From: Algoriphagus terrigena DSM 22685
GTDB lineage: Bacteria; Bacteroidota; Bacteroidia; Cytophagales; Cyclobacteriaceae
Direction of reading: 5' to 3'
DNA length: 64,000 bases
Assembly (NCBI RefSeq): GCF_000429445.1
Contig: NZ_AUBW01000012.1
Coordinates: 104,644 to 168,643, forward strand
The notes beneath the pieces were generated by a model. That model worked only from the letters and a program-made list of their open reading frames with translations. It was not told where the DNA came from and did no database searches. Of the stretch, positions 38,458-46,683 are shown in pieces. The translations under genes and the position numbers were made by a program. How positions within the stretch are numbered: position 1 is the stretch's first letter; each line of letters begins with the position of its first letter.

Positions 38458-39936
38458 ATGAAAGCAAATTTCATTTTACTTGGTGCGTGTGTTTTGCTCG
38501 CAGCTTGCAATCAAAACACAACTGTTGACAAAGAAGTCTCAGAAAAAGACAAAGATACCACGTCAACCTATGAGTTCATTAACGGTTATCCAACACAGGA
38601 AACCATTCAAAAAGCCTACGATGATGCTGACCTCAATCGGGCGATCCAGACATATAAGTTTTTCTATCCTACAGTTTCGGGAGAAGGACTCATTCGCGGT
38701 AATGCCGAATTGAAGGTACTACCCAATACAGTTTCTGGTACACTTGATACGAAGCCTCAGCAAATCGGATACACATTAAATTCGGATACACCATATGGTC
38801 CCATCTTACTGGATCTATCTGCCGGTCCATTTGTGATCGACATTCCTGCAGGCCCACTGATTGTAGTGGCCATGGATGTCAACCAACGATGGGTTGCCGA
38901 TATGGGTATACCTGGACCGGACGCTGGAAAAGGTGGAAAGCATATAATTCTTCCTCCGGGTTACACCGGGAAAATTCCAAACGGGTATCATGTATGGAAA
39001 GCTTCTTCCAACAATCTAACCGTTGGCATACGTTCATTGCCGGTGGAGGGAGATGTCACAGGCGCTATGGAGCGGATCAAAACAATAAAATTTTATCCGC
39101 TGAATTCTCCTGCAAGCGCTTCTTCCATTCATTGGCTTGACCTGACAGGAAAGCCTCAGAATACTACACCGTTAAATTGGGAAACCAACTTCAAATATTG
39201 GGAAGTGCTTCATCAAGTCATCGATCGCGAGCCTGCGTATGAAGGTTATCGTGCCTACTACGGAGAACTAGCTGCGCTAGGCATTGCAAAAGGGCAACCA
39301 TTTAATCCCGATGCGCGCATGAAAGGTATTCTTGAAAAAGCCGCAAAGATGGCTAACAGTCAAATGCGTGTTCAGTCTTTTGCTGATCGCAGACCGGATC
39401 GTGTTGTATGGAATGATCGGCAGTGGGAATGGGTAGGTCTCAGACCGGAGAACGGAGACTTTGATGCACCGTTTTATGTTGATCTTGACGCAAGAGAAGT
39501 TTGGTTTTACCAGGCTATTGGAGCTTCCCCAGCTATGTTCAGGAGGCAAGCTGGCTTTGGTTCGCTTTACTGGTTAGGACTGCGCGATAACACAGGTGCT
39601 TATGTTGATGGTGCAAAAACATATAAGCTTACGATTCCACAACCCGTGCCAGGCAAGTTGTTTTGGTCTGTTACTGTCTATGATTCAGACACAAGAAGCC
39701 AGATTGATACCGATCAGGGTTTTGCTGCGTTGCGTTCCATGTTTGAATTGAAAGATTTTGAAAATGATCCTTCAGTAGACTTGTATTTTGGCCCCACTGT
39801 TCCTGCCGGAAAGGAAAAACAATGGATCAAGACCATACCTGGCAAAGGATGGTTTGTATACATACGTATCTACGGGCCGGAAGAAGCTGCATTTGATGGA
39901 AGCTGGAAGCCAGGGGATTTTGAAGAAGTGAAATAG
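38458..39936 (+). CDS. DUF1254/DUF1214 lipoprotein
   Basis: A 492-residue lipoprotein: signal peptide MKANFILLGACVLLAAC with the lipobox LAAC and Cys at about 17. The DUF1254 part (about 60-190; YTLNSDTPYGPILLDLSAGPF and the AMDVNQRWVADMG stretch) is followed by the DUF1214 part (about 370-490; YKLTIPQPVPGKLFWSVTVY and DTDQGFAALRS). Proteins of this family occur widely, but their function is not known. The ATG at 38458 starts a good lipoprotein signal; the GTG three codons earlier is less likely. It lies 17 bp after the large sulfatase and before a HAD-type gene, probably in one transcript. Confidence 0.9.
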   Translation: MKANFILLGACVLLAACNQNTTVDKEVSEKDKDTTSTYEFINGYPTQETIQKAYDDADLNRAIQTYKFFYPTVSGEGLIRGNAELKVLPNTVSGTLDTKPQQIGYTLNSDTPYGPILLDLSAGPFVIDIPAGPLIVVAMDVNQRWVADMGIPGPDAGKGGKHIILPPGYTGKIPNGYHVWKASSNNLTVGIRSLPVEGDVTGAMERIKTIKFYPLNSPASASSIHWLDLTGKPQNTTPLNWETNFKYWEVLHQVIDREPAYEGYRAYYGELAALGIAKGQPFNPDARMKGILEKAAKMANSQMRVQSFADRRPDRVVWNDRQWEWVGLRPENGDFDAPFYVDLDAREVWFYQAIGASPAMFRRQAGFGSLYWLGLRDNTGAYVDGAKTYKLTIPQPVPGKLFWSVTVYDSDTRSQIDTDQGFAALRSMFELKDFENDPSVDLYFGPTVPAGKEKQWIKTIPGKGWFVYIRIYGPEEAAFDGSWKPGDFEEVK

Positions 39937-39965
39937 AATAGGGGTTTACACATAATCAAATTGCT

Positions 39966-41000
39966 ATGAAAATTCTATCCACACTTATCTCCAGTTTCTT
40001 ATTACTATTCGTAATGATGTCGTGCCAACGATCAGATTCATCTGAAACTGCAGCTGCCGACTCAACCAACGTCGCAACAGATCCACTCCATTCCTAGAAT
40101 GAAGGAGCCTCCAAAAAAGCCATCGTTGATTTTGTGACAAAGACCACAACCCAAGGATCTGCTGATTTTATTCCCGTCACCGACCGCATTGCCTGCTTCG
40201 ATAATGACGGAACACTTTGGAGCGAGCAGCCCATGTATTTCCAATTCATCTTCGCTCTTGACCGGATTAAGGAGCTGGCTCCGCAACATCCGGAATGGAA
40301 AGATCAGGAGCCTTTCAGTTTTATTTTGAAAGGTGACATGAAGTCTGCCCTGGCCGGAGGGGAAAAAGCCCTGATGCAACTTGTTGCAGCCACACAGACT
40401 GGGATGAGTAGCGAGGAGTTCGAGGCCGAAACCAAAAGATGGATAGCCACAGCAAAGCATCAGAAATTTGACCGTCCCTACACAGAGATGATCTTCCAGC
40501 CCATGCTGGAGTTGCTCAAATATCTAAGGGCAAATGAATACAAAACATTTATCGTCTCCGGGGGAGAGGAAGGGTTTATGTGTGCCTGGACCGAGAAGAC
40601 CTATGGAATCCCCTGTGAGCAGGTCATCGGCACTGTGATGCGATCAACCTACGAAGTGGTAAATGATACGCCCCGGATCGTCCGCCAAGCTGAATTGGAT
40701 TTGATGAATGATGGAAAAGGCAAACCTGTAGGTATCTATAACCAAATCGGCAAGCGTCCGGTATTCACCGCGGGTAATTCTGACGGGGATTATGAAATGC
40801 TGCAATGGACCACGACCGCATCAGGATATCCACGTTTTGGAATGATTGTCCACCATACGGATTCAGTCCGCGAATGGGCTTACGACAGAACTTCACCTAT
40901 CGGTCATCTGGAAAGAGGTTTGGATGATGCCTCAAAATACAACTGGCTTATCGTGGATATGAATGATGACTGGAAGGAAGTGTTTGCAAACGAGAATTAA
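39966..41000 (+). pseudogene. HAD-family lipoprotein phosphatase, interrupted by an in-frame TAG
   Basis: The reading frame starts MKILSTLISSFLLLFVMMSC (a lipoprotein signal with Cys at residue 20), continues to ...DPLHS and then meets TAG at 40095-40097 (codon 44). After this the same frame is open for 300 codons: NEGASKKAIVDFVTK, then CFDNDGTLWSEQP with the HAD nucleophile motif DxDGT, FIVSGGEEGF (motif II) and TAGNSDGDYEML (motif IV). There is no frameshift. The sequence context HS*NEGA suggests TGG to TAG. It may be a recent pseudogene, a base error, or be read through; the downstream part has only a GTG at 40134 as an alternative start. Confidence 0.85.
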
Positions 41001-41391
41001 AAAAAAATCACCCATCTCAAATACGATTGGTTATGAAAAAAATATCCTGTTCTCTGACTTTAGCTTTATTTAGGAGCCTAAGCTCTTTAGATAATAGATC
41101 AGCGCGCCGTTTATGCGGAAAAAATAGATAGGCTTAAGCCTTTTCAATTCTAATAGCCCGTTTGTTGGCTGATACTTTGGACCAAATTCTTTCCGACGAA
41201 GCCAATAGCCTGAGCCCATCCGGAAAAGCGGGATTCGTGGTTTCGCCGAGTTGGATACTGGTTGACATCGAAAGGTGAAGCAAGATTTCCCATGACTAAA
41301 CCGGGCGGGTTTTCATTAAACAGAAGGCAAAAGCCTCAAAATACTCCGAACAGTGAGTTGAAATTTTTGTTTTAAAACTAAACCAAGGCAT
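41001..41391. other. Gene-poor spacer with a cut-off signal peptide and repeat-like sequence
   Basis: An ATG at 41034 starts a signal-peptide-like stretch (MKKISCSLTLALF, to 41072) that runs straight into non-coding sequence and stops at TAG soon after. From about 41074 to 41300 the sequence is rich in small palindromes (GGCTTAAGCC at 41139-41148; AGGC AAAA GCCT near 41328) and has open stretches on the minus strand without any recognisable family. It may be a small interspersed element that replaced the rest of a gene. No gene is called. Confidence 0.45.
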
Positions 41392-42222
41392 ATGTATAAA
41401 AGATCAATCTTTAAACCAGCGTTTTTTCTGTTTCTGATTTCCGCAACGACCTCCACCGTCCTTCATGCGCAGGAAGAATCGGCCGCTTCAGCGGCCAACG
41501 CACAGGAATTGTCGGACAAATTGGCCAACCCGGTGGCGAGTCTGATCAGCGTCCCACTTCAAAACAATATGACTTATGGGATAGGGCCGTATAATGGGTC
41601 GAAGTATGTCATCAACGTGCAGCCGGTGATCCCTTTCTCCATCAGCGAAGATCTGAACCTGATCACCCGCTTCATTGTGCCCATCGTGGATCAACGCGAC
41701 GTTACCAAAGAAAACAGCAGTGAGTTTGGGGTGAGTGATGCGACCATTACGGCTTTTTTCTCTCCCAAACACAGCAAAGCTTTTACCTGGGGAGCCGGTC
41801 CGGCGTTTCTGGTTCCGACCGCCACCAATGAATTTTTGGGGACGGAAAAATTTGGAATTGGCCCTTCAGCCTTGATGTTGAAGCAGTTTGAAGGCAAGAC
41901 GATCGGCTTTATCGCAAACCAGATCTGGTCTGTCGCAGGCAACTCAGACCGTGCGGACGTGAGCCAGTTTTACATCCAGGCCTTTTTCAACAAGAGCTTT
42001 AAAAGCGGTGCGGGCCTTGGAGCCAATTTTGAAATTACCCAAAATTGGGAGGGCAATACCACGACGATCACCTTAAATGCGCCCTCGGTGAGTGCAGTGA
42101 CCAAGCTTGGTAATCAGGCGGTGCAGTTGGCGATCATGCCGATGATTCCACTGAGCGGTCCTTCCGGGTCCAAAGCCGACTGGGGTCTGCGGACTGTTCT
42201 TGCTTTTGTGTTTCCCAATTAG
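41392..42222 (+). CDS. Predicted outer-membrane beta-barrel protein
   Basis: A 276-residue protein with a signal peptide (MYKRSIFKPAFFLFLISATT to about residue 26, VLHAQ). The mature part alternates hydrophobic and polar residues as in beta-barrels, for example SLISVPLQNNMTYGIGPYNG, NLITRFIVPIVDQRD and GIGPSALMLKQFEGKTIGFIANQIWSVAG (in parts), and ends FVFPN. It resembles transporter-like barrels of unknown function that are often called neuromedin-U-like or meta-pathway outer-membrane proteins. No partner gene is evident. Confidence 0.75.
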   Translation: MYKRSIFKPAFFLFLISATTSTVLHAQEESAASAANAQELSDKLANPVASLISVPLQNNMTYGIGPYNGSKYVINVQPVIPFSISEDLNLITRFIVPIVDQRDVTKENSSEFGVSDATITAFFSPKHSKAFTWGAGPAFLVPTATNEFLGTEKFGIGPSALMLKQFEGKTIGFIANQIWSVAGNSDRADVSQFYIQAFFNKSFKSGAGLGANFEITQNWEGNTTTITLNAPSVSAVTKLGNQAVQLAIMPMIPLSGPSGSKADWGLRTVLAFVFPN

Positions 42223-42432
42223 AGGTGGGAGTTTAGTGTTTCGACTCAGCTCAACACAAGAGTTTAAAATGTGGGATGACGGATGCTGGATGACCGATGT
42301 AATTGTTGTCAGGTTGTCCACGGAGCTGTTGTCGTGTAGTCGTGTTAGAAAGTTGATTGTTTTCCATGTACCATTTGTTTTTTGGTGAAACATGACAAAT
42401 CTGAAGACTGGAAAGTGAAAATCAAACCGAAC

Positions 42433-42495
42433 GTGGATTCTGTGGATTTTGTGGAATCTATGGACTCTGTGGAATCTATGGATTCTGTGGACTTG
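42433..42495 (+). repeat. 9-bp tandem repeat, seven units
   Basis: Seven contiguous units of RTGGAnTCT type: GTGGATTCT, GTGGATTTT, GTGGAATCT, ATGGACTCT, GTGGAATCT, ATGGATTCT and GTGGACTTG. The period is strict, with no indels. Confidence 0.95.
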
Positions 42496-42536
42496 ACATG
42501 AATGCCGCGGTGATCCAAAACCTAGACTATATGTAG

Positions 42537-42591
42537 CTTTGATGCTACTTTGATGCTGCTTTGATGGTGCTTTGGTGCCGCTTTTAGGCTG
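42537..42591 (+). repeat. 11-bp tandem repeat, five units
   Basis: Units CTTTGATGCTA, CTTTGATGCTG, CTTTGATGGTG, CTTTGGTGCCG and a decayed CTTTTAGGCTG follow one another without gaps. Confidence 0.92.
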
Positions 42592-42611
42592 CGCTGTTGT
42601 TGGGTTGGTGA

Positions 42612-42649
42612 ATTGGAAAATTGAAAGATTGAAAAATTGGAAAATTGAG
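42612..42649 (+). repeat. 8-bp tandem repeat, four units and a partial
   Basis: ATTGGAAA, ATTGAAAG, ATTGAAAA, ATTGGAAA and then ATTGAG. Confidence 0.9.
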
Positions 42650-43111
42650 TCCAGTTGTCGAGTTGTCCGCTGAAGCTGTAGTTGGATGACCGAAGTTAGA
42701 TGTTTCGACGGGGCTCAGCACGAATGCGGGATGTGGTGAGCACTGTTATCCGTCAGGCTGTTGTCAAGGTATAGCGTTGTCGAGTGCGGAAAAAGCGCCG
42801 TAGGTGCGGAATCTTTGTAGCCATCCCTCGACACTTCGACAAGCTCGTTGCGGACAGGCTCGGGAACCATGTAGCCCACGGTAAAAAAGGTAAAAGGCAA
42901 TTGACCTCGACGCAGAAGTACAGCTTGGAAAAGGCGGTCGATGCCGATACTTCGACATGGTTCGACACGCTCACCAACCGAGCTCAGTACAGGTGTAAGG
43001 AGCGGGAAGTTGGAAGGGATTTTTTGGTTGTAGGATTGCAAATCCTATGATAGGGCAAATGGCGAGGAGCAAGGTGAACTGGAATTGTGGAATCCGTGGA
43101 CAAAAGTGCAA

Positions 43112-43232
43112 GCTACATGCAAGTATCATGCAGGTATGTACGGGGTATCATGGGGGTATCTACGGGGTATCTACGGGGTATCATGCAAGTATCTAGGGAG
43201 TATCGTGGAGGTATCTATGGGGTATAGTGAAG
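43112..43232 (+). repeat. 11-bp tandem repeat, ten units plus a degenerate one
   Basis: From 43123 to 43232 ten units of exactly 11 bp follow the pattern GTATCnnnGGG, for example GTATCATGGGG, GTATCTACGGG (twice), GTATCATGCAA and GTATCTATGGG. The preceding GCTACATGCAA (43112-43122) is a decayed unit. The period is close to one helical turn. Confidence 0.95.
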
Positions 43233-43399
43233 GGAGATTGGAGGTTGGTGGTCGTCTGCTGCGCGTCGTCGGGTTGTCGGCCGAAGCTGTTGGCGGGTAG
43301 CGCTTGGTGTTAAGGGCTAAGTGTTGTCGGCTGCCGCTGTTGTCAGTTCTCACGTTGTCGACTGAAGCTGTTGGAGAATTCTAGTAGATACTGAAATTC

Positions 43400-43516
43400 G
43401 GACTCTGAAGGAGTCCAACTGTGAATAGCCCAGGGCGCAACCCTGGGAAAATAGATGAATTTATTTTCAACCTCGGCGCAGGGATATCATGGGTAGCTGG
43501 CTGTTGATGCCGAGGT
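43400..43516. repeat. Cluster of three strong stem-loops
   Basis: Three nested or adjacent dyads: GGACTC TGAAG GAGTCC (43400-43416), CCCAGGG CGCAA CCCTGGG (43429-43447), and ACCTCGGC ... GCCGAGGT (43470-43477 with 43509-43516). The tight first pair, joined by AACTGTGAATAG, looks like a copy of an interspersed structured element, but no second copy is inside this window. Confidence 0.75.
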
Positions 43517-43544
43517 ACGGAGAAAGTGGTTGTTGCACACCTAC

Positions 43545-43678
43545 CCTGCAGCCTGGCCCAAACCTAAAACAGCCCACCGGGCTGTTTCCTTACGGTTTGT
43601 CCTCCTGCAGCCTGGCCCAAACCTAAAACAGCCCACCGGGCTGTTTCCTTACGGTTTGTCCTCCTGCAGCCTGGCCCC
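43545..43678. repeat. 59-bp tandem repeat with a perfect internal hairpin
   Basis: Two full, essentially identical 59-bp units (43545-43603, 43604-43662) and the first 16 bp of a third (43663-43678), each starting CCTGCAGCCTGGCCC. Every full unit holds AAACAGCCC ACC GGGCTGTTT, a perfect 9-bp stem with flanking A and T runs that looks like a terminator. Confidence 0.95.
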
Positions 43679-44039
43679 TTTGAAGAGGATTCTTCTTCCT
43701 TTTGAATATTACAATTCAAGGGGGAGTTGCGGCGGAATGAATTGACTGACGGAACGCGTGCCGAAGGTACGTCAGGTGGGTAGCCTGGCGTTTCATGGTT
43801 CCACATGCTCACCAACCACGTCGGCAGACCCAAAGTGGACTATTTGGAAACAAAGGAAAATAAAGCATTCGGGGGAAAATATGGACAAAACCCAACGTAT
43901 ATGTGACGTATGTATGACGATGGTATGGCGGAACCCCAACGCAGCAGCGCCTTTGCTGCAAAGGAAATTGCCAGTCAACAACCTCGCCGTGTACTACCAC
44001 AATGCGGTTGGTTTTGAAGTTACCAGCACCTTATTCCAT

Positions 44040-44330
44040 TCACAATAACTTATCGATGATCTGGATGGGCTCCTGAACCGAATAAACGTCTTCATCATTG
44101 AGGTATACCTGGGATGCCAGCTCCAGTTCGAAGATCAATCCCATCACAAAGACCGGTTCCATCTTCAGATCATGATAAAGATTATCGAATTTCCTTTCTC
44201 CGGAAAGTCTGATGCCGTACTGATGAAACACTTGGATGATCCTGCGGATTTTAGAAAAATTAGTCATTAGATAGTATGAGTTGAGGGGCTCTTTTTGGAT
44301 TTCATCGTCAATCTCCCAGGGGTAGGACAA
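44040..44330 (-). CDS. Acyl-carrier-protein-fold protein lacking the phosphopantetheine serine
   Basis: A 96-residue protein. The C-terminal half follows the acyl carrier protein pattern: LYHDLKMEPVFVMGLIFELE, then VYLNDEDVYSVQEPIQIIDKL, where ACPs have DLGLDSLxxVxLIxxLE and IxDEDxxxxxTxxxxID. The Asp-Ser-Leu of the attachment site is replaced by KMEPV, so it should not be modified. Function unknown. It may be a structural ACP-like regulator or a degenerate carrier. It stands alone at the edge of the repeat region. Confidence 0.6.
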   Translation of the reverse strand: MSYPWEIDDEIQKEPLNSYYLMTNFSKIRRIIQVFHQYGIRLSGERKFDNLYHDLKMEPVFVMGLIFELELASQVYLNDEDVYSVQEPIQIIDKLL

Positions 44331-44587
44331 CTGAACCAGCCGCTACCCCTACTGACAGGTTCTTACTTTGGAGTAATTGCTTGAGCTTTTGGTTCTCAAT
44401 TTTTGATAGAAGTAAAAAGAAACCGGTCAAACCATTGCCATTCATTTAGTTAAAAATCCTAACCCACATCTTCATTTAACACTTCTTGGTTTTTGCTAAA
44501 AAGGAACCGATCGGCTTTTCGCTCCTGAAATCGTTTTTTACTCTTGTCTAAGGATTGCTTACTTTTCCGAAAATCACCACATCAGAG

Positions 44588-45169
44588 ATGAAAGTATCTG
44601 CTCTTATACTGCATCTGGAAAGTTTTATTCCATTAAAGCAGGAGGAAAAAGACAGGATTGAGGAGCAGTTTGTTCCCCAGACGGTCAAGCGAAAGCACAA
44701 ACTTCTGACGGCCGGAGAGGTCTGCAAGGATTACTTTTTTGTGGTTTCGGGTTGCTTTCGGATGTTTGGCGTGGATGACAAAGGCTTCGAGCACAACATC
44801 CAGTTTGCGTCAGAGAAGGACTGGATAGCGGATATCGGAAGTTTTTACAGCCAAAAAACCAGCCAGTTGAATATCGAAGCCCTAGAACCTTCCGAAGTGC
44901 TCCGGATTCCTCAACTTGGCTTGTATGAACTGTTTAACAATATCCCCAAGATCAACCGGATTTTTAAGGTGATGATCGAATACAAATACATCGAACTTCA
45001 GAATAGGGTACTTCAGAATTTCAGCTCGACCGCAGAGCAACGTTATTTGGCTTTTTTGGAACAGTATCCCCATCTAAAAAACCGCCTGCCCAATACTCAG
45101 GTCGCCTCTTATCTGGGAATAACGCCAGAGTTTCTGAGCAAAATCAGAAAGGACCTTCGGGATAGTTAG
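44588..45169 (+). CDS. Crp/Fnr-family transcriptional regulator
   Basis: A 193-residue protein with an N-terminal cyclic-nucleotide-binding-like beta-roll (about 10-115; HKLLTAGEVCKDYFFVVSGC, FASEKDWIADIGSFYSQKTS) and a C-terminal helix-turn-helix (LPNTQVASYLGITPEFLSKI, about 168-187). The typical phosphate-binding RxS motif for cAMP is not present, so the ligand is unknown. The frame opens at TTG 44555; MKVSALILHLESFIPL at 44588 is the family-like start. The next genes on this strand are a secreted DinB protein and a beta-sandwich protein, perhaps its targets. Confidence 0.88.
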   Translation: MKVSALILHLESFIPLKQEEKDRIEEQFVPQTVKRKHKLLTAGEVCKDYFFVVSGCFRMFGVDDKGFEHNIQFASEKDWIADIGSFYSQKTSQLNIEALEPSEVLRIPQLGLYELFNNIPKINRIFKVMIEYKYIELQNRVLQNFSSTAEQRYLAFLEQYPHLKNRLPNTQVASYLGITPEFLSKIRKDLRDS

Positions 45170-45249
45170 GATTATTTCTTAAGGTAGATTAAGGGTGTTA
45201 AGCTGTGGAAGGCTTCAACTTTGTATCCACAATTCTAAACACCAACATC

Positions 45250-45771
45250 ATGAAAATCTTACTTTCTATCCTAACCCTACTTGTATTGGGAACTTCCGCA
45301 CAGGCCCAGTCTTCCGTCGACGACCTGGTCAAAGACTGGGAGCGTGCCAAAGCCTACACACTGGAATACCTGGAAGCCATGCCGGCCGACAAGTACAGCC
45401 TGAAGCCGACACCTGAAATGCGGACCTTTGCCCAGCAGATGCTCCACCTGACCGACGGCAATTACGGCTTTGCATCTGCAGCCACGGGTGCTGCAAGTCC
45501 AGTCGGGATGGGAGCTTCTGAAAAAGCCGAAGACCAAAGCAAAGAAAACGTCATCAAGCTCGTGATGGCGGGGTATGACTTTGTGATCAGCAATGTCAAA
45601 ACCATGACTCCTGAGAAACTGGCCGAAAACACCACTCTGTTTGGACAATTTGAAATGACTAAAGGTACAGCTCTGGAAAAATGCTTTGAGCACCAGACCC
45701 ACCACAGAGGTCAGACGACGGTCTACATCCGACTGGCCGGTGCGACTCCTCCCCAAGAGAAGTTGTTTTAA
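45250..45771 (+). CDS. Secreted DinB-family protein
   Basis: A 173-residue four-helix DinB/YfiT-like protein that carries a signal peptide (MKILLSILTLLVLGTSAQAQ). The metal-type histidines are in AQQMLHLTDGNYGF and CFEHQTHHRGQTTVYIRL, the latter being the family's HxxHH-like motif. Most DinB proteins are cytoplasmic; a periplasmic version is common in Bacteroidota. The frame opens further upstream (45205), but the ATG at 45250 begins the signal peptide. It is 20 bp before the next secreted protein gene, so both are probably cotranscribed. Confidence 0.87.
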   Translation: MKILLSILTLLVLGTSAQAQSSVDDLVKDWERAKAYTLEYLEAMPADKYSLKPTPEMRTFAQQMLHLTDGNYGFASAATGAASPVGMGASEKAEDQSKENVIKLVMAGYDFVISNVKTMTPEKLAENTTLFGQFEMTKGTALEKCFEHQTHHRGQTTVYIRLAGATPPQEKLF

Positions 45772-45791
45772 CCTTTTAACAAATCATCCAA

Positions 45792-46532
45792 ATGAAAAAA
45801 CTGTCCAGTCTTCTTCTCTTGGCAATCATCTCCTTTAGTGCGAGCGCCCAAGGACTAAAACTCAAAAACCACGAGTTTGAACTGCACAATGTGACGGGTG
45901 AGATCGTGGATTTTCAAGGCAAAAAAGCCCTGAGAATCGAACGGGATCTGAATGCTATCCCGTTTGATTCCACCCGAGTAGAGGCCACCGTCGATGAGCC
46001 ACACTATGCCCGACTACTCGGTCTGGAGGACTTCGAAAACGGGACGATCGAGGTCAAAATGTACAGCCAGCTGAAAGTCCCTGCCCCCTATTCAGGAATT
46101 GCAGGGTTCATTGGACTGTATTTTAGGGTACAGGAAGATGATTCTGCCTTTGAAAGCATCTATGTCCGCCCCAAGGTAGGCAGATCTGACAACCAACTTC
46201 GTAGAAATCACACGGTGCAGTATTTCTCCTATCCGGATTACAAATTTGACACCTTACGGAAGATCGCACCTTTTCGCTACGAAGGTTCGGCCCCGGTAGC
46301 CTTAGATGAGTGGTTCACTATGCGGATTGAAGTGAATGGAGAGACGGCAGAGCTTTACATCAATGACCTGAAGCATTCTTCTTTTATCGTGGATAAGATG
46401 CTGGGTAAAACCAAGAAAGGTTTTGTCGGACTCTACGTGGACATCGGCACCATCGGTTATTTCAGAGATTTGAAGGTGACCAAAAGGCCTTTACAAATCA
46501 GAGAAACGAGCGAGAAGGCAAATGATATTTGA
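45792..46532 (+). CDS. Secreted concanavalin-like beta-sandwich protein
   Basis: A 246-residue protein with a signal peptide (MKKLSSLLLLAIISFSASAQ). The mature part looks like a jelly-roll of the LamG/DUF1080 type: FENGTIEVKMYSQ, GIAGFIGLYFRVQEDDSAFE, DEWFTMRIEVNGETAELYIN and GFVGLYVDIGTIGYFRDLKV. Such folds bind or hydrolyse glycans, but no catalytic residues could be recognised. It is the second gene after the secreted DinB protein. Function unknown. Confidence 0.75.
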   Translation: MKKLSSLLLLAIISFSASAQGLKLKNHEFELHNVTGEIVDFQGKKALRIERDLNAIPFDSTRVEATVDEPHYARLLGLEDFENGTIEVKMYSQLKVPAPYSGIAGFIGLYFRVQEDDSAFESIYVRPKVGRSDNQLRRNHTVQYFSYPDYKFDTLRKIAPFRYEGSAPVALDEWFTMRIEVNGETAELYINDLKHSSFIVDKMLGKTKKGFVGLYVDIGTIGYFRDLKVTKRPLQIRETSEKANDI

Positions 46533-46683
46533 GGTAGCTATTCTCTGTAATGAACAAGTTGAATCTTAGCTTTCGGAGCCTGTTCTCCAGGTATTAGGAT
46601 TACAGGCTCAAATCCTCCGATTTCGAGGGTGGAAGGCAAAATTATCGAATCTCAAAGCGTCCATACTCCCACTAAGCATCGTC

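Larger units (their letters stand above)
42223..44039. other. 1.8-kb gene-free region built of repeats and hairpins
   Basis: No open frame in this stretch has a start, length and composition that suggest a gene. It instead carries at least five separate tandem arrays (units of 9, 11, 8, 11 and 59 bp), several strong stem-loops, and degenerate copies of GTTGTCGGC-GAAGCTGTTG-like and CATGGTTC-ACACGCTCACCAACC-like sequences. The individual arrays are listed separately. The region separates two gene groups and looks like an accumulation site for small repeats. Confidence 0.8.

Noticed and set aside
43112..43232. CRISPR array
   Set aside because: Units of 11 bp follow one another without spacers, and there are no cas genes.
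43545..43678. CRISPR or attC-like array
   Set aside because: Whole 59-bp units are identical with no variable part, and no integrase is near.
43758..44048. 96-codon open frame on the plus strand
   Set aside because: It is partly built from the degenerate repeats of the region, has no family features, and overlaps the better-supported minus-strand ACP-like gene end.
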